Source of the DNA: Herbaspirillum huttiense
GTDB taxonomy: Bacteria > Pseudomonadota > Gammaproteobacteria > Burkholderiales > Burkholderiaceae_D
Assembly: GCF_004367745.1 (NCBI RefSeq)
Contig: NZ_CP037993.1
Coordinates: forward strand, 3,286,001-3,350,000
Reading direction: 5' to 3'
DNA length: 64,000 bases
The number at the start of each line of letters is the position of its first letter. Position 1 is the stretch's first letter. A model generated the notes under the pieces. The model worked only from the letters and a program-made list of their open reading frames with translations. It did no database searches and had not been told where the DNA came from. Made by a program: the position numbers and the translations under genes. Shown here piece after piece: positions 44,133 through 57,159 of the stretch.

Positions 44133-44152
44133 ATCAGGTTCCCGTCAGCGGC

Positions 44153-45361
44153 TCACGGACGGGCCTTGTAGTTGCGCACCGCGTTCAGGCTTTCGGCCAG
44201 CGTGGGCAACTGGATGGAGACATTGCTGCCCTGCACCTGCTTCAACAGCGCCTGCGTGGTCTGGACCTGCTTGGCGCGGGTATCGAAATACTTGGCGATG
44301 GTGTCCTGGGCCGAGGCCAGGTCATTGCGGAAGGCGAACTCGTTGCGCGACAGCAGCGCCAGGCGTGCATTCAACAAACGCAGCTTGAGGTTCTCGCGCA
44401 CGAAGTAAGCCTGGCCCGGCGAGAGCAGGATCGCTTCCGGAGTCTGCACTTCGCGGATGCGCACCAGCTGGCGCAGCTCGGACCACATTTCAGTGCTCAT
44501 GCTTCGCCAGGTTTCGCGGGCACCGGCCAGCCATTGCGACCAGGCAGACGCTTCCGCAGGCGCAGCTTCGGCCTTGGTCTTGGCATGGGCAGCATCGCCC
44601 TTGGCGGCAGGCTTCTCGGCGGCAGCGGTTTTCACCGGCTGCGGCTTGGGCTCGCTGGCCGACTCCACCGGACGCTCATCGACCAGCAGCGGCAGGTTGT
44701 CGACCTGGCCGATGGCACTGTCCAGACGCACGGCGATGCCGGCGATGTCCACTGTCGGCAGGGCCTTGAGGCGCTCAATGTCACGCGCGATGGCGCGGCG
44801 GATGGCGATGAACTGCGCCTTGTCCGAACGCGACAGGCTTTTATCGGCATTCTGCAGGGCGATCAGCGCGCCTTGCACGTTGCCGGCCAGCTCCAGCTGC
44901 TGGTCAGCGGTGGAAAGGACTTCCTCGATTTCGGAGAGGGCCCAGTCGTCGCGGTTCTTGTTGAGGTCCTGGTACATCTGTTCCAGCGCCAGTTGCTGGC
45001 TCTGGGACTCGGCCTGCTTGCTGTCGAGCACGCTGACCTTGGATTGCAGTTCCTTGGTGCTCTCCTGCACGGCCTTGAGCACGCCCTTCAGTTCATTGCT
45101 GCTGTTGTCGCCATTCTGCAGGCGCTGCGCGACTTCGCTGCGCAGGTCGCGCAGTTCGGCATGCGAGACCCACCACTGTGCGCCCAGGCCGGCGATGACC
45201 AGCAGCAGCACGATGGTCTGCGCACGCTGGCGGCGGCGCAGCACGGCCGTGCCATCCGGGGGAGTGAAGGTATAGGACGCCTGCGGGGCCGCAGCACCAG
45301 CGCTGTGGCTGGCTTGCGGTTGAGGCTCCGGCAATTGGGGAGTGGGTTGCTGTTCGTTCAT
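44153..45361 (-). CDS. hemX: HemX-family membrane protein
   Basis: 402 aa. A Pro/Gln/Ala-rich cytoplasmic N-terminus, one membrane helix (TIVLLLVIAGLGAQWWV, about 48-64) and a long periplasmic, largely helical domain (LALEQMYQDLNKNRDDWALSEIEEVLSTADQQLELAGNVQGALIALQNAD). Often misnamed uroporphyrinogen-III C-methyltransferase, but no methyltransferase motifs are present. It contains an internal Ala/Lys-rich low-complexity segment (about 235-270). Between hemD and hemY. Confidence 0.93.
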   Translation of the reverse strand: MNEQQPTPQLPEPQPQASHSAGAAAPQASYTFTPPDGTAVLRRRQRAQTIVLLLVIAGLGAQWWVSHAELRDLRSEVAQRLQNGDNSSNELKGVLKAVQESTKELQSKVSVLDSKQAESQSQQLALEQMYQDLNKNRDDWALSEIEEVLSTADQQLELAGNVQGALIALQNADKSLSRSDKAQFIAIRRAIARDIERLKALPTVDIAGIAVRLDSAIGQVDNLPLLVDERPVESASEPKPQPVKTAAAEKPAAKGDAAHAKTKAEAAPAEASAWSQWLAGARETWRSMSTEMWSELRQLVRIREVQTPEAILLSPGQAYFVRENLKLRLLNARLALLSRNEFAFRNDLASAQDTIAKYFDTRAKQVQTTQALLKQVQGSNVSIQLPTLAESLNAVRNYKARP

Positions 45362-45396
45362 GGGCTGGATTGTAACGCGGCAAATTACGCGGCCAC

Positions 45397-46194
45397 TCAG
45401 GGAGCGGGTGGAACAAGGGCGGCAAGCAGGCGTTCATCTCCCGAGCCGGTCAGGACCACCTGCACGAAACCCTGCTCCCGCGCGGTCTCGGCGATCCTGT
45501 GGTGAGAGACGACGATGCGTTGTCGTTGCAGTTTTACCACACGTTCCTCGCCCCCGGCTAGTCTTGCCAAGTGAAGCAAATTGCGCAAGGCCTCGGAACT
45601 GGTGATGACCCAGTCGGCACCACCGTCCAGCAAATCCAGCAGTTGCAGGCGGCTTTGCGGGTTCAATTCGGGGGCCAGGCGACGGTAGGCGGTGAGGAAT
45701 TCGACCTCTACGCCCTGTTGTTGCAAAGCTTCACTCAGGAAATCGCGGCCGGCCTGGCCGCGCACGATCAGAGCGCGCCGGCCGCGCAATTGTTCCAACG
45801 GGAGGGATTTGAACAATTCCTCGGAATCCATCTTGTCGGCGCGCTGCGGGCCGTAGATGGTGGCGTTGGCGCTATCGACGCCATGTCCGCGCAAGGCCAC
45901 CCTGCTGCCCTCCCCCACGATGCCGATGGGCACATTACGCGGCCAGCCCTGCAGATGGGCAAAGGCGGCATCGATGGCATTGGGACTGACGAAGACCACC
46001 AGTGCGAAGTCGTGCAGGCGAGCCAGCGTGGCCTTGAGTTCGCTGTCATCTTCCACCGGGCCGATGGCCAGCAGCGGAAATACCACGGCACGCCGGCCCA
46101 GCTGCTGCACGCGCTCGGCAAAGCCGCCGGCCTGTTGCAGTGGCCGTGTCACGACCACTGGCAACGGTGCAGGGGTCTCAGGCCGAAGCGGCAT
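45397..46194 (-). CDS. hemD: Uroporphyrinogen-III synthase
   Basis: 265 aa from ATG 46192-46194 ([18 protein letters not shown]); the upstream part of the open frame overlaps hemC and is a shadow. It closes hydroxymethylbilane to uroporphyrinogen III. Family features: [45 protein letters not shown] and [14 protein letters not shown]. It overlaps hemC by 17 bp, consistent with coupling. Confidence 0.92.
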   Translation of the reverse strand: MPLRPETPAPLPVVVTRPLQQAGGFAERVQQLGRRAVVFPLLAIGPVEDDSELKATLARLHDFALVVFVSPNAIDAAFAHLQGWPRNVPIGIVGEGSRVALRGHGVDSANATIYGPQRADKMDSEELFKSLPLEQLRGRRALIVRGQAGRDFLSEALQQQGVEVEFLTAYRRLAPELNPQSRLQLLDLLDGGADWVITSSEALRNLLHLARLAGGEERVVKLQRQRIVVSHHRIAETAREQGFVQVVLTGSGDERLLAALVPPAP

Positions 46195-47134
46195 CAGCCT
46201 GGGCCTTGCAGGCCGCCAGAATCGCATCGGCACCGCGCGACTTGAGCAGATCGGCCACTTGCGCACCGAGCGCCTCGGGCGCATCCGGCGAACCTTCGGC
46301 TTCAGCGGCAGCGGCTTGTGCCCCATCGGGGGTGGCGATCATGGCGCGCAGGTGCAGGCGGTCACCGTCCAGCGTGGCGTAGGCCGCCAGCGGGATCTGG
46401 CAGCTGGCACCGAAGATGCGCGAGACCGAACGCTCGGCTGCCGAGACCACGGCTGCCGGCTCGTCGTGCAAGGGGGCCAGCAGACGCTTGATGTCGTCAC
46501 GGCCTTCGGGGATCTCGATGGCCAGCGTGCCCTGGCCGGGCGAGGGCAGGCTTTGTTCGGGATCGAGGAAGGAGCGGATGCGCGCCTTCAGGCCCAGGCG
46601 GTTCAGGCCGGCCACGGCCAGGATGATGGCGGCGTAGTCGCCACGATCCAGCTTGGCCAGGCGGGTATCGAGATTGCCGCGCAGCGGCTTGACCACCAGT
46701 TGCGGATAGCGCGCAGCGATCATGGCCTGGCGGCGCAGGCTGCTGGTGCCGACAATGGCGCCATCGGGCAGCGCGTCCAGCGAGGCATGGTCATTGGAGA
46801 CGAAAGCGTCGCGCGCGTCTTCGCGCTCCAGGATGGCGGCCAGCTCGAAGCCTTCGGGCAGGTCCATCGGCATGTCCTTCAGGCAGTGCACGGCGAGGTC
46901 GGCGCGGCCTTCGGCCATGGCCACTTCCAGCTCCTTGACGAACAGGCCCTTGCCGCCGACCTTGGAAAGCGCGCGATCAAGAATCTGGTCGCCACGGGTG
47001 GTGGTTCCGAGGATATTGATGCTGCACTGCGGATATAATGCGGCCAGACGGTCCCGCACGTACTCGGCCTGCCACATGGCGAGGCGGCTTTCACGCGAGA
47101 CGATGACGATGTTGGAAGGAGGAAATTCTTTCAA
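46178..47134 (-). CDS. hemC: Porphobilinogen deaminase (hydroxymethylbilane synthase)
   Basis: 318 aa. Joins four porphobilinogen units; the dipyrromethane cofactor cysteine is Cys245 in [12 protein letters not shown]. Other motifs: [51 protein letters not shown] and [13 protein letters not shown]. The start appears to be TTG at 47132-47134 ([16 protein letters not shown]); no in-frame ATG lies close to the conserved N-terminus. First gene of the operon, divergent from ppc with 244 bp between. Confidence 0.95.
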   Translation of the reverse strand: MKEFPPSNIVIVSRESRLAMWQAEYVRDRLAALYPQCSINILGTTTRGDQILDRALSKVGGKGLFVKELEVAMAEGRADLAVHCLKDMPMDLPEGFELAAILEREDARDAFVSNDHASLDALPDGAIVGTSSLRRQAMIAARYPQLVVKPLRGNLDTRLAKLDRGDYAAIILAVAGLNRLGLKARIRSFLDPEQSLPSPGQGTLAIEIPEGRDDIKRLLAPLHDEPAAVVSAAERSVSRIFGASCQIPLAAYATLDGDRLHLRAMIATPDGAQAAAAEAEGSPDAPEALGAQVADLLKSRGADAILAACKAQADAASA

Positions 47135-47378
47135 GACGGGCTTTCCGATTCAGTCGTGGCACCCGCGGCCGAGGAGACAAGGAAAGCAGGAGACCGGCGC
47201 ATCCAGACTGAACAATACGATTAAAAAAGCGATCGAGGGCAAGCAGCAACGCACATCGATCACAGCGACCAGAAGCGAGACGCACACCAAAAACGAGGCA
47301 AATTCTAGCACGCACACCCACGGCAATCCGATCCACAAGCACGACTTTCTCCTCCGAAAACCGCAGCAACCGTTGATC

Positions 47379-50294
<2,916 letters not shown>

Positions 50295-50320
50295 GCAACG
50301 CGTTCGTCTTGCCACTACAA

Positions 50321-50352
50321 GGGCTGCCCGCCGATGCGGGCGGCCCTTTTTA
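50321..50352 (+). terminator. Terminator of ppc
   Basis: GGGCTGCCCGC (50321-50331), loop CGAT, GCGGGCGGCCC (50336-50346) with one G-U pair, then TTTTTATT. Confidence 0.88.
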
Positions 50353-50703
50353 TTGGGCGCTGCACCTGCGATGTCGGCCTGGCAAGATGTCTGAGACGCC
50401 CCGTCTCAAGTTCAGCGTTTGCATGCCGATAACAGATGGCTCTTATGACATTTGACGAAGCGACAAGCTGTTGCAGGCGACGCACAGGTGCAGGCGCGCC
50501 CTTGTGATGGATCAGATTTTTGCACCGCAAAAACGCATCTTCCCTGCCGCACGACGCTTCGCTTTTGTAAAATACAAGCTGAAGAATTCAAATACATACA
50601 GTCGTTGCAATCCGTGAAGCTTATTGCTTCAGCGACCATTTTCCCCGTTGGCGGGAAAGGCCGTCAGGCAACGATTTGGCATCACTACGGGGAATCAGAC
50701 ATC
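50353..50703. other. Gene-free region before the dienelactone-hydrolase-like gene
   Basis: Open frames here are not protein-like. The region 50520-50640 is AT-richer (TTTTGTAAAATACAAGC near 50562) and probably holds the promoter of the next gene; no confident -35/-10 pair was found. Confidence 0.4.
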
Positions 50704-51642
50704 ATGCGACATTGGGGAAAACCGCTGGCTGCGTTCTGCATTGCAGCATCGCTGGCCGTGATCGGCTCCTGGGTGCAGGCCGCGCCCAATTCGGCACCGC
50801 CGCCACCACTGGAAGCACGCCGCGTCTCGCTCACCAGCGTGGACAGCAAGGGCGGCAAGGCCACCGCGCTCTATGGCGTCTGGATCAAGGCACGCAAGTC
50901 GCTTACCACCAAGGGCCCGGCACCGACCGTGATCGCCCTGCATGGCTGCGGCGGCTTGTACAGCATGGTCAAGGATGGCAAGGGGGAATTCACGCCGCGC
51001 CACCTGGCGATGGCACGCGTGCTCAGCGACGCCGGCTACAACGTGCTGTTCCCGGACAGCTTCACCCCGCGCGGCCGCCGCTCTACCTGCCAGGACACCG
51101 TGGCCCAGCGCGAAGTCAGCGCCATGAACCGCCGCTATGACGTGCAGGCCGCCCTGCACTGGGTGACTTCGCAGCCGGATGTGGATGTGAAGCGCATCGC
51201 CCTGCTGGGTTGGTCGCATGGCGCGTCGACCCTGCTGGCCTCGATCAACCTGGCCGAAACCGACGTCGCCGTGCGCAAGATCCAGCCGCGCGCCGCCGTG
51301 GCCTTCTATCCGGATTGCCGCCCGTACGCCAAGACCAGCGAGCCCTTCAAACCGGCCGCACCGCTCCTGATCCTGATGGGCGAGAACGATGACTGGACGC
51401 CGCCCCAGGCCTGCGAAGCCATCGAAGAGAAGATGAAGGGCAGCGACACCGAGATCGCTCTGCGCCTCTATCCCGATACCTATCACGACTTCGACGCGCC
51501 CGGCCTGCCGGTGCACGTGCGCATGGATGTGGCCGGCGTGGGCAAGCGCGGCGAAGGCGTCACCAGCGGCGGCAACCCGGATGCGCGCAGCCAGGCGTAT
51601 CGCTCCATGCTCAACTTCCTGGACGCCAAGCTGAATTACTGA
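50704..51642 (+). CDS. Secreted dienelactone-hydrolase-family alpha/beta hydrolase
   Basis: 312 aa. Signal peptide (about 1-24, ending VQA). Alpha/beta hydrolase features: oxyanion strand VIALHGCGGLY, nucleophile Ser171 in GWSHGAS, acid near GENDDWTPP, and the His in YPDTYHDFD. This is the DLH-like (dienelactone hydrolase) group. The substrate is unknown; periplasmic location makes an ester or oligomer hydrolase possible. ATG 50704 marks the signal peptide start; the upstream frame is non-coding. Confidence 0.9.
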   Translation: MRHWGKPLAAFCIAASLAVIGSWVQAAPNSAPPPPLEARRVSLTSVDSKGGKATALYGVWIKARKSLTTKGPAPTVIALHGCGGLYSMVKDGKGEFTPRHLAMARVLSDAGYNVLFPDSFTPRGRRSTCQDTVAQREVSAMNRRYDVQAALHWVTSQPDVDVKRIALLGWSHGASTLLASINLAETDVAVRKIQPRAAVAFYPDCRPYAKTSEPFKPAAPLLILMGENDDWTPPQACEAIEEKMKGSDTEIALRLYPDTYHDFDAPGLPVHVRMDVAGVGKRGEGVTSGGNPDARSQAYRSMLNFLDAKLNY

Positions 51643-51702
51643 GGAAACACTGAGGATCCGGGCCGGCCACGCGCCTCCCGGGTTTTGACAGTACCCTTCA
51701 CC

Positions 51703-51747
51703 AACGACAATGCCGACCCCTTGCGGGAGCCGGCATTGTCGTTTTTT
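51703..51747. terminator. Bidirectional terminator
   Basis: AACGACAATGCCG (51703-51715) and CGGCATTGTCGTT (51731-51743), 15-nt loop, T-run on the plus strand. Between the hydrolase and the convergent HDOD gene. Confidence 0.8.
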
Positions 51748-51828
51748 ACATCCTTTTCCTTCACATCGGCCGGAAACCACCGTACTTCGGCGCTCGCCGG
51801 CCTGCCCTGTTGGGGCGGATCAGGCCGC

Positions 51829-52659
51829 TCAGGAGATCAGGTCCTGCATGCCCTCGCCCAGTTCGGCCAGCGGCGGCATGTCCTCGGTGAAGGTGGCCAG
51901 GCTCAGCCCCAGCTTGGCGGCCACTTCCGTCGGGAAGGTCGATTCCAGTTCGTCGGCCGAGTACTTGTTTTCTTCGGCTCGGGCGCGCCAGGCAGCCAGG
52001 TGGACGACCGCGGCGAAGGGATCGAACTCGCCCTTGAGCGGCTGCGGGAAGGCCTTGATGACCTTGGCGAACTCGTCCGGGAAACGCCAGCGGCGTGCCA
52101 GCTCGGCACCCACATCGGCAAAGTCGTAGCCGAAGGACTGGCGCTCCACATCCAGGCGGCGCGCATCCAGGGGACCGGCGACCTTGTCCACCTCCAACGC
52201 CTGCTCGGGCATGCCGGCGTGCATCACCAGCTGGCCGATGGCATGCATCAGGCCGACCGTGAAAGCGAAATCGGAATTGAGCTTGACCTGCTTCTGCTTG
52301 GCCAGCCACTTGGCGACGATGGCCGTATCGAGGCTGTAGCGCCAGAACAGCTTCAGGTCCACGCCGGGCAGCTTCTTGAAACTGCCAGCCATGCCGGTGC
52401 TTACCACCAGCGTACGAACCGTCATGAACCCCAGCATCAGCACCGCATCATCGACGGTGCCGATGGTGCGCGAGACGTGGTAATAGGATGAATTGGCCAG
52501 GCGCAGGATCTTCGCGCTCAGGACCTGATCTGCGGCCAGTTTCTTGGCGATCTCTTCAATCGAGACCGATTCGTTGTTGAAACTTTCGATGACTTCCTGC
52601 ACCACCTTGGGAATACTCGGCAAGGCAGTTTGCTGCTGAAACAGTGCTTCCAAATTCAT
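51829..52659 (-). CDS. HDOD-domain protein
   Basis: 276 aa, essentially one HDOD domain (LPSIPKVVQEVIESFNNESVSIEEIAKKLAADQVLSAKILRLANSSYY) with a degenerate HD region (GLMHAIGQLVMHAGM). HDOD proteins act in signalling, often linked to c-di-GMP, motility or chemotaxis, but have no fixed enzymatic activity. The start at 52659 (MNLEALFQQQ) has AGGAGAG 5 bp upstream. Monocistronic. Confidence 0.9.
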   Translation of the reverse strand: MNLEALFQQQTALPSIPKVVQEVIESFNNESVSIEEIAKKLAADQVLSAKILRLANSSYYHVSRTIGTVDDAVLMLGFMTVRTLVVSTGMAGSFKKLPGVDLKLFWRYSLDTAIVAKWLAKQKQVKLNSDFAFTVGLMHAIGQLVMHAGMPEQALEVDKVAGPLDARRLDVERQSFGYDFADVGAELARRWRFPDEFAKVIKAFPQPLKGEFDPFAAVVHLAAWRARAEENKYSADELESTFPTEVAAKLGLSLATFTEDMPPLAELGEGMQDLIS

Positions 52660-53131
52660 GCTTCTCTCCTGTAAGACGACCCCCATACATCTCGCTTGAG
52701 CGCTTGACAGGACCACCCCGTGGCATGGTGCAGCCGGACGATGCCCCCACGACACCGACCGGTGTCGGCATCATCCTGGCTGCGCCGTGGCTGGCAGCCC
52801 TGATCTTCTCCGGAAACCTGCAGAATTTCCCCCGGATCAGTCATCGCACCCTGAGTATAGCGTCAGCAAATGTCAGTAGCCCACGGCTTTTTAGCGTCTC
52901 AGCAGAGCTTGCGCAAAAACAACAAGCAAAAATGATGCCACCCGGAAACTTCGCCTGCTTTGATGTCAAGAAAAGCTTTTCCAAACCACCCGCTGGGAAC
53001 GGATGAAAAAAGCGTGCGACAGGCTGGTGATGAAATGCGAAAAATCCGCGTGCCGCAGCATTTCCGCCTGCATGGCCGTGGCCTGGCGCAGTTGTGCTTG
53101 CTATAATCGCCCATTCTCCGGAATTCCCTAT
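52660..53131. other. 472-bp divergent promoter region between HDOD gene and argH
   Basis: No supported gene; a plus-strand frame at 52644-53006 is Pro/Ser-rich and lacks a ribosome site. The argH promoter is at its right end. Confidence 0.5.
53099..53107 (+). promoter_or_regulatory. Extended -10 promoter of argH
   Basis: TGCTATAAT (53099-53107) is a perfect extended -10 (TGnTATAAT) 24 bp before the argH start; no good -35 is needed for this class. The leader is therefore very short. Confidence 0.7.
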
Positions 53132-54526
53132 ATGACAGACCAATTTGCTAAAAAGGGCGAAGCCTGGTCGGCTCGCTTTTCTGAACCCGTCTCCGATCTC
53201 GTCAAGCGCTATACCGCATCGGTGTTCTTCGACAACCGCATGGCCCAGGTCGACATCCAGGGCTCGCTGGCGCATGCCGAGATGCTGGCCCACCAGGGCA
53301 TCATCAGCGCAGCTGACTACGCCGAGATCCAGCGCGGCATGGCCCAGATCAAGGGTGAAATCGAGTCCGGCCAGTTCGAATGGCTGCTGGACCTGGAAGA
53401 CGTCCACCTGAACATCGAAAAGCGCCTGACCGAACTGGTCGGCGACGCCGGCAAGCGCCTGCACACCGGCCGTTCGCGCAACGACCAGGTGGCCACCGAC
53501 ATCCGCCTCTACATGCGCGGTGCGGTCGACGACATCATCGGCCTGCTGCGCGATCTGCGCCAGGCCCTGCTGGACCTGGCCGAACAGCACGCCGACACCA
53601 TCCTGCCGGGCTTCACCCACATGCAGGTGGCGCAGCCGATCACCTTCGGCCACCACGTGCTGGCGTATGTCGAGATGTTCGGCCGCGATGCCGAACGCAT
53701 GATCGACGCCCGCAAGCGCATCAACCGCCTGCCGCTGGGCGCAGCCGCCCTGGCCGGCACCACCTTCCCGATCGACCGCCTGCGCGTGGCCAAGACCCTG
53801 GGCTTCGACGACGTGTGCCGCAATTCGCTGGACGCCGTCTCGGACCGTGACTTCGCCATCGAATTCTGCGCCGCCGCTGCCCTGGTGATGACGCACATCT
53901 CGCGCATGTCCGAAGAGTTGGTGATCTGGATGAGCCCGCGCGTGGGCTTCATCGACATCGCGGATCGCTTCTGCACCGGCTCGTCCATCATGCCGCAGAA
54001 GAAGAACCCGGACGTGCCCGAACTGGCGCGCGGCAAGACCGGCCGCGTCAACGGCCACCTGATCGCCCTGCTGACCCTGATGAAGGGCCAGCCCCTGGCC
54101 TACAACAAGGACAACCAGGAAGACAAGGAACCGCTGTTCGACACCGTCGACACGCTCACCGATACCCTGCGCATCTTCGCCGACATGGCGCGCGGCATCA
54201 GCGTCAAGCCGGAAGCCATGCGCGCGGCCGCCCTGCAGGGCTACGCCACGGCGACCGACCTGGCCGACTACCTGGTCAAGAAGGGCCTGCCCTTCCGCGA
54301 CGCCCACGAAGCCGTGGCGCACGCGGTGCGGACCTGCGTGGACAAGGGCTGCGACCTGGCCGACCTGTCGCTGGCCGACCTGCGCGCCTTCTCCGAGCTG
54401 ATCGGTGACGACGTGTTTGCCGTGTTGACGCTCGAAGGCTCGGTGGCCGCACGTGACCACATCGGCGGCACCGCACCCAACCAGGTGCGTGCAGCCATTG
54501 CGCAACTGCGCAAGGAACTGAACTAA
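53132..54526 (+). CDS. argH: Argininosuccinate lyase
   Basis: 464 aa, the usual length. Last step of arginine synthesis: argininosuccinate to arginine plus fumarate. The superfamily signature [16 protein letters not shown] is near residue 284, with [19 protein letters not shown] and [19 protein letters not shown] 53132 is the first Met of the conserved start ([19 protein letters not shown]). Monocistronic. Confidence 0.97.
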   Translation: MTDQFAKKGEAWSARFSEPVSDLVKRYTASVFFDNRMAQVDIQGSLAHAEMLAHQGIISAADYAEIQRGMAQIKGEIESGQFEWLLDLEDVHLNIEKRLTELVGDAGKRLHTGRSRNDQVATDIRLYMRGAVDDIIGLLRDLRQALLDLAEQHADTILPGFTHMQVAQPITFGHHVLAYVEMFGRDAERMIDARKRINRLPLGAAALAGTTFPIDRLRVAKTLGFDDVCRNSLDAVSDRDFAIEFCAAAALVMTHISRMSEELVIWMSPRVGFIDIADRFCTGSSIMPQKKNPDVPELARGKTGRVNGHLIALLTLMKGQPLAYNKDNQEDKEPLFDTVDTLTDTLRIFADMARGISVKPEAMRAAALQGYATATDLADYLVKKGLPFRDAHEAVAHAVRTCVDKGCDLADLSLADLRAFSELIGDDVFAVLTLEGSVAARDHIGGTAPNQVRAAIAQLRKELN

Positions 54527-54837
54527 GTACCATCTCGCACCACCCTCGTCCGCCGGCCGGACGACATTCGCATGCCGCTGTGGCGCGCCCTACCCGGGCG
54601 CGTTGCAGCGGGTTGTAATCGCTGGCGCAGCCTGCCTTTTCGGGTATGCTGTGGCGGCTGTATCGAAAGAGACCACACAACGGTCTTCAGAGGATGGAGC
54701 ACAAGTCCCGGCCATCCCGGGCGCCTTTTGCATCATCCTCGATGAAGGAATCGCCACATGACGTCGCGTCGCGCTGTTGCGCACGGCGCTCCGTGATGCG
54801 GACGATTTCTACAATATCTAACTGAGGAGAGAACTCG
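54527..54837. promoter_or_regulatory. 311-bp region between argH and livK
   Basis: No gene. A short palindrome CGTCCGCCGGCCGGACG lies near 54548-54564 but has no T-run. A possible -10 TATGCT occurs near 54646; a clear -35 is not seen. AGGAGAG at 54825-54831 is the livK ribosome site. Confidence 0.45.
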
Positions 54838-55995
54838 ATGCAATTCAATACCATGCTCAAGACCATTCCGGCCCTGCTGATCGGTGCCACCCTGTCCTCG
54901 GCCGCCCTGGCCGCCGACATCAAGCTGGGCGTGGCCGAAGCCCTGACCGGCCCGGCCGCCAAATATGGCGTGGCCATCAAGAACGGCTTCACGCTGGCTT
55001 CCGAAGAAATCAATGCCAAGGGCGGCGTCAACGGCGACAAGCTGGCCCTGGTGATCGAAGACGAACAAGGCAAGAAGGAAGAAGCCATCAACGTCTTCAA
55101 GAAACTGATCTTCCAGGACAAGGTACTGGCCGTCTTCGGCCCCACCCTGTCGAACTCGGCCTTCGCGGCCGACCCGATCGCCAACGCCGCCAAGGTCGTG
55201 GTGTTCGGCACCAGCAATACCGCTGACGGCATCACTGCCATGGGTCCCTTCACCTTCCGCAATTCCGTGATGGAAGCCGACGTGCTGCCCGTCACCGTCA
55301 AGGCGGCCGTGAAGCACTTCGGCATCAAGAAGGTCGCCGTGATCTACGGCAACGACGACGCCTTCACCAAGTCCGGCTATGACGTCTTCAAGGCCACCCT
55401 GGAACAGCAGAAGATCCCCGTCACCACCACCGAGGCCTATGCCAAGGGCGACGTCGACTTCAAGGCCCAGCTGACCAAGATAAAGGCCGGCAACCCGGAC
55501 GCCATCGTCTGCTCCTGCCTGGCTGAAGAAGCCGCCAACATCATCCTGCAAACCCGCGCGCTGGGCATGAAGCAGCCCTTCATCGGCGGCAACGGCCTGA
55601 ACTCGCCGAAGCTGTTCGAGATCGCCAAGGATGCCGGCGACAACACCCTGATGGGCAGCCCGTGGTCGGCCGAGAACCAGACCCCGGCCAACAAGGCGTT
55701 CATTGCCGCCTACAAGGCCAAGTTCGGTTCCGATCCCGACCAGTTCGCCGCGCAAGCCTATGACGCCATGTACATCATGGCCGATGCGATCAAGAGCGTG
55801 AAGCTCTCCGGCAACCTGGCCAAGGACCGTGACGCTCTGCGCGCTGCACTGCCGGCAGTCAAGATCGACGGCGCTACCGGCAAGTTCGCCTTCCGTGCAG
55901 CTCCGGCGGTGGCAGGCAAGCAGGTCGGCTTCGATGCAGACCAGGAAGCCATCGTCAACATCGCCAAGGGCGGCAAGTTCGTCCTGCTGAAGTAA
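54838..55995 (+). CDS. livK: Branched-chain amino-acid ABC transporter, periplasmic binding protein
   Basis: 385 aa. Signal peptide (about 1-24, ending ALA) then the LivJ/LivK type I binding fold: KLGVAEALTGPAAKYGVAIKNGFTLASEEINAKGGVNGDKLALVIEDEQGKKEEAINVFKKLI. The specificity (Leu/Ile/Val or another amino acid, amide or aromatic acid) cannot be read off. It is followed after 281 bp by livHMGF. Confidence 0.92.
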   Translation: MQFNTMLKTIPALLIGATLSSAALAADIKLGVAEALTGPAAKYGVAIKNGFTLASEEINAKGGVNGDKLALVIEDEQGKKEEAINVFKKLIFQDKVLAVFGPTLSNSAFAADPIANAAKVVVFGTSNTADGITAMGPFTFRNSVMEADVLPVTVKAAVKHFGIKKVAVIYGNDDAFTKSGYDVFKATLEQQKIPVTTTEAYAKGDVDFKAQLTKIKAGNPDAIVCSCLAEEAANIILQTRALGMKQPFIGGNGLNSPKLFEIAKDAGDNTLMGSPWSAENQTPANKAFIAAYKAKFGSDPDQFAAQAYDAMYIMADAIKSVKLSGNLAKDRDALRAALPAVKIDGATGKFAFRAAPAVAGKQVGFDADQEAIVNIAKGGKFVLLK

Positions 55996-56276
55996 GCACG
56001 CCGTGTGACGCAGGCTGGGTGGCCTGCCGGGCAACCGGCAAGCCACCCGCAAGCGACGCTCACCCGGGCGCAGCCGGCAACAGCCGCCGGCTGCCCGCCT
56101 GGGAGGGGATATGAAGCAAATCGCCAGGCCGGAACGGGGAACCACCAACTGCCGCATGACGCGGGCGAGTTGAACCCGGCACTACGACGCAACGAGGGAG
56201 GGCCCCGCGCAGCATGCACGGTCGTGCAAATTTGCTGGCGCGGCGCATGGTCTCCCATCACCTATCGCAGGTTCCA

Positions 56277-57158
56277 ATGTTAGAACAACAGCTCATCAAT
56301 GCCCTTTCGCTGGGCAGCGTGTACGCGCTCTTCGCGCTCGGATTCACGCTGGTCTTCGGCGTACTGGGCGTGATCAATCTTTCGCACGGCGCCATCTTCA
56401 TGCTGGGCAGCTATGCCGCCCTGCTGCTGGTGGAGCAGATGGCCCTGCCCCTGTGGGTGGCGCTGCTGCTGGCCATGGTGGCCACCGGCACCCTCGGCCT
56501 CATCATCGACGTGCTGGTCCTGAAGCCACTGCGCAAACGAAATGCACCCCACCTGATCCCGATGATCGCCACCATTGGCGTGGCCATCATGATCACCAAC
56601 ATCTCGCAGGGCCTCTTCGGTGCCGAGAACAAGCGCTTCCCCCAGGGCACCATCCCTGAAGACAGCGTCAGCCTGGGCAACCTGCACATCACCGCCGTGC
56701 AGGTGGCGATCATCGTGATCGCCTTCGTGCTGATGGTGGTGCTGCTGGGCGTGATGCGCAAGACCCAGCTCGGCCGCGCGCTGCGCGCCATCGCCGAGTC
56801 GCCCAAGGCGGCTTACCTGCTGGGCATCAACGTCGAAGGCCTGTTCCTGCTGACCTCCTTTGCCGCTGCGGCCCTGGGTGGTGCGGCCGGCGTGCTGGTG
56901 GGCGTGTCCTTCAATGCGATCTCGCCCTTCATGGGGCAGCCGATGCTGCACAAGGGCATCGCCGTCATCATCCTGGGCGGCATGGGCGATATCCGTGGCG
57001 CCATGATCGGCGGCCTCTTCCTCGGCTTTGCCGAGGTGCTGACGGTGGCCTATATCTCCAGCGACTTCCGCGATGCGGTGGCGTTCGGCCTCCTGTTCCT
57101 GATCCTGCTGGTAAAACCCTCCGGCATGTTTGGCAAAGTGCTGGAAAGGAAGGCATAA
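56277..57158 (+). CDS. livH: Branched-chain amino-acid ABC transporter permease LivH
   Basis: 293 aa, about eight membrane helices. LINALSLGSVYALFALGFTLVFGVLGVINLSHGAIFMLGSYAA is the LivH start, and RALRAIAESPKAAYLLGINVE is the EAA-like loop that contacts the ATPases. ATG 56277 fits the conserved N-terminus (MLEQQLINAL); the upstream open frame is non-conserved. livM begins one base after its stop. Confidence 0.93.
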   Translation: MLEQQLINALSLGSVYALFALGFTLVFGVLGVINLSHGAIFMLGSYAALLLVEQMALPLWVALLLAMVATGTLGLIIDVLVLKPLRKRNAPHLIPMIATIGVAIMITNISQGLFGAENKRFPQGTIPEDSVSLGNLHITAVQVAIIVIAFVLMVVLLGVMRKTQLGRALRAIAESPKAAYLLGINVEGLFLLTSFAAAALGGAAGVLVGVSFNAISPFMGQPMLHKGIAVIILGGMGDIRGAMIGGLFLGFAEVLTVAYISSDFRDAVAFGLLFLILLVKPSGMFGKVLERKA

Positions 57159-57159
57159 G

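Noticed and set aside
44153-45361. Uroporphyrinogen-III C-methyltransferase
   Set aside because: The common database name for HemX, but the protein has one membrane helix and a helical periplasmic domain without SAM-binding methyltransferase motifs.
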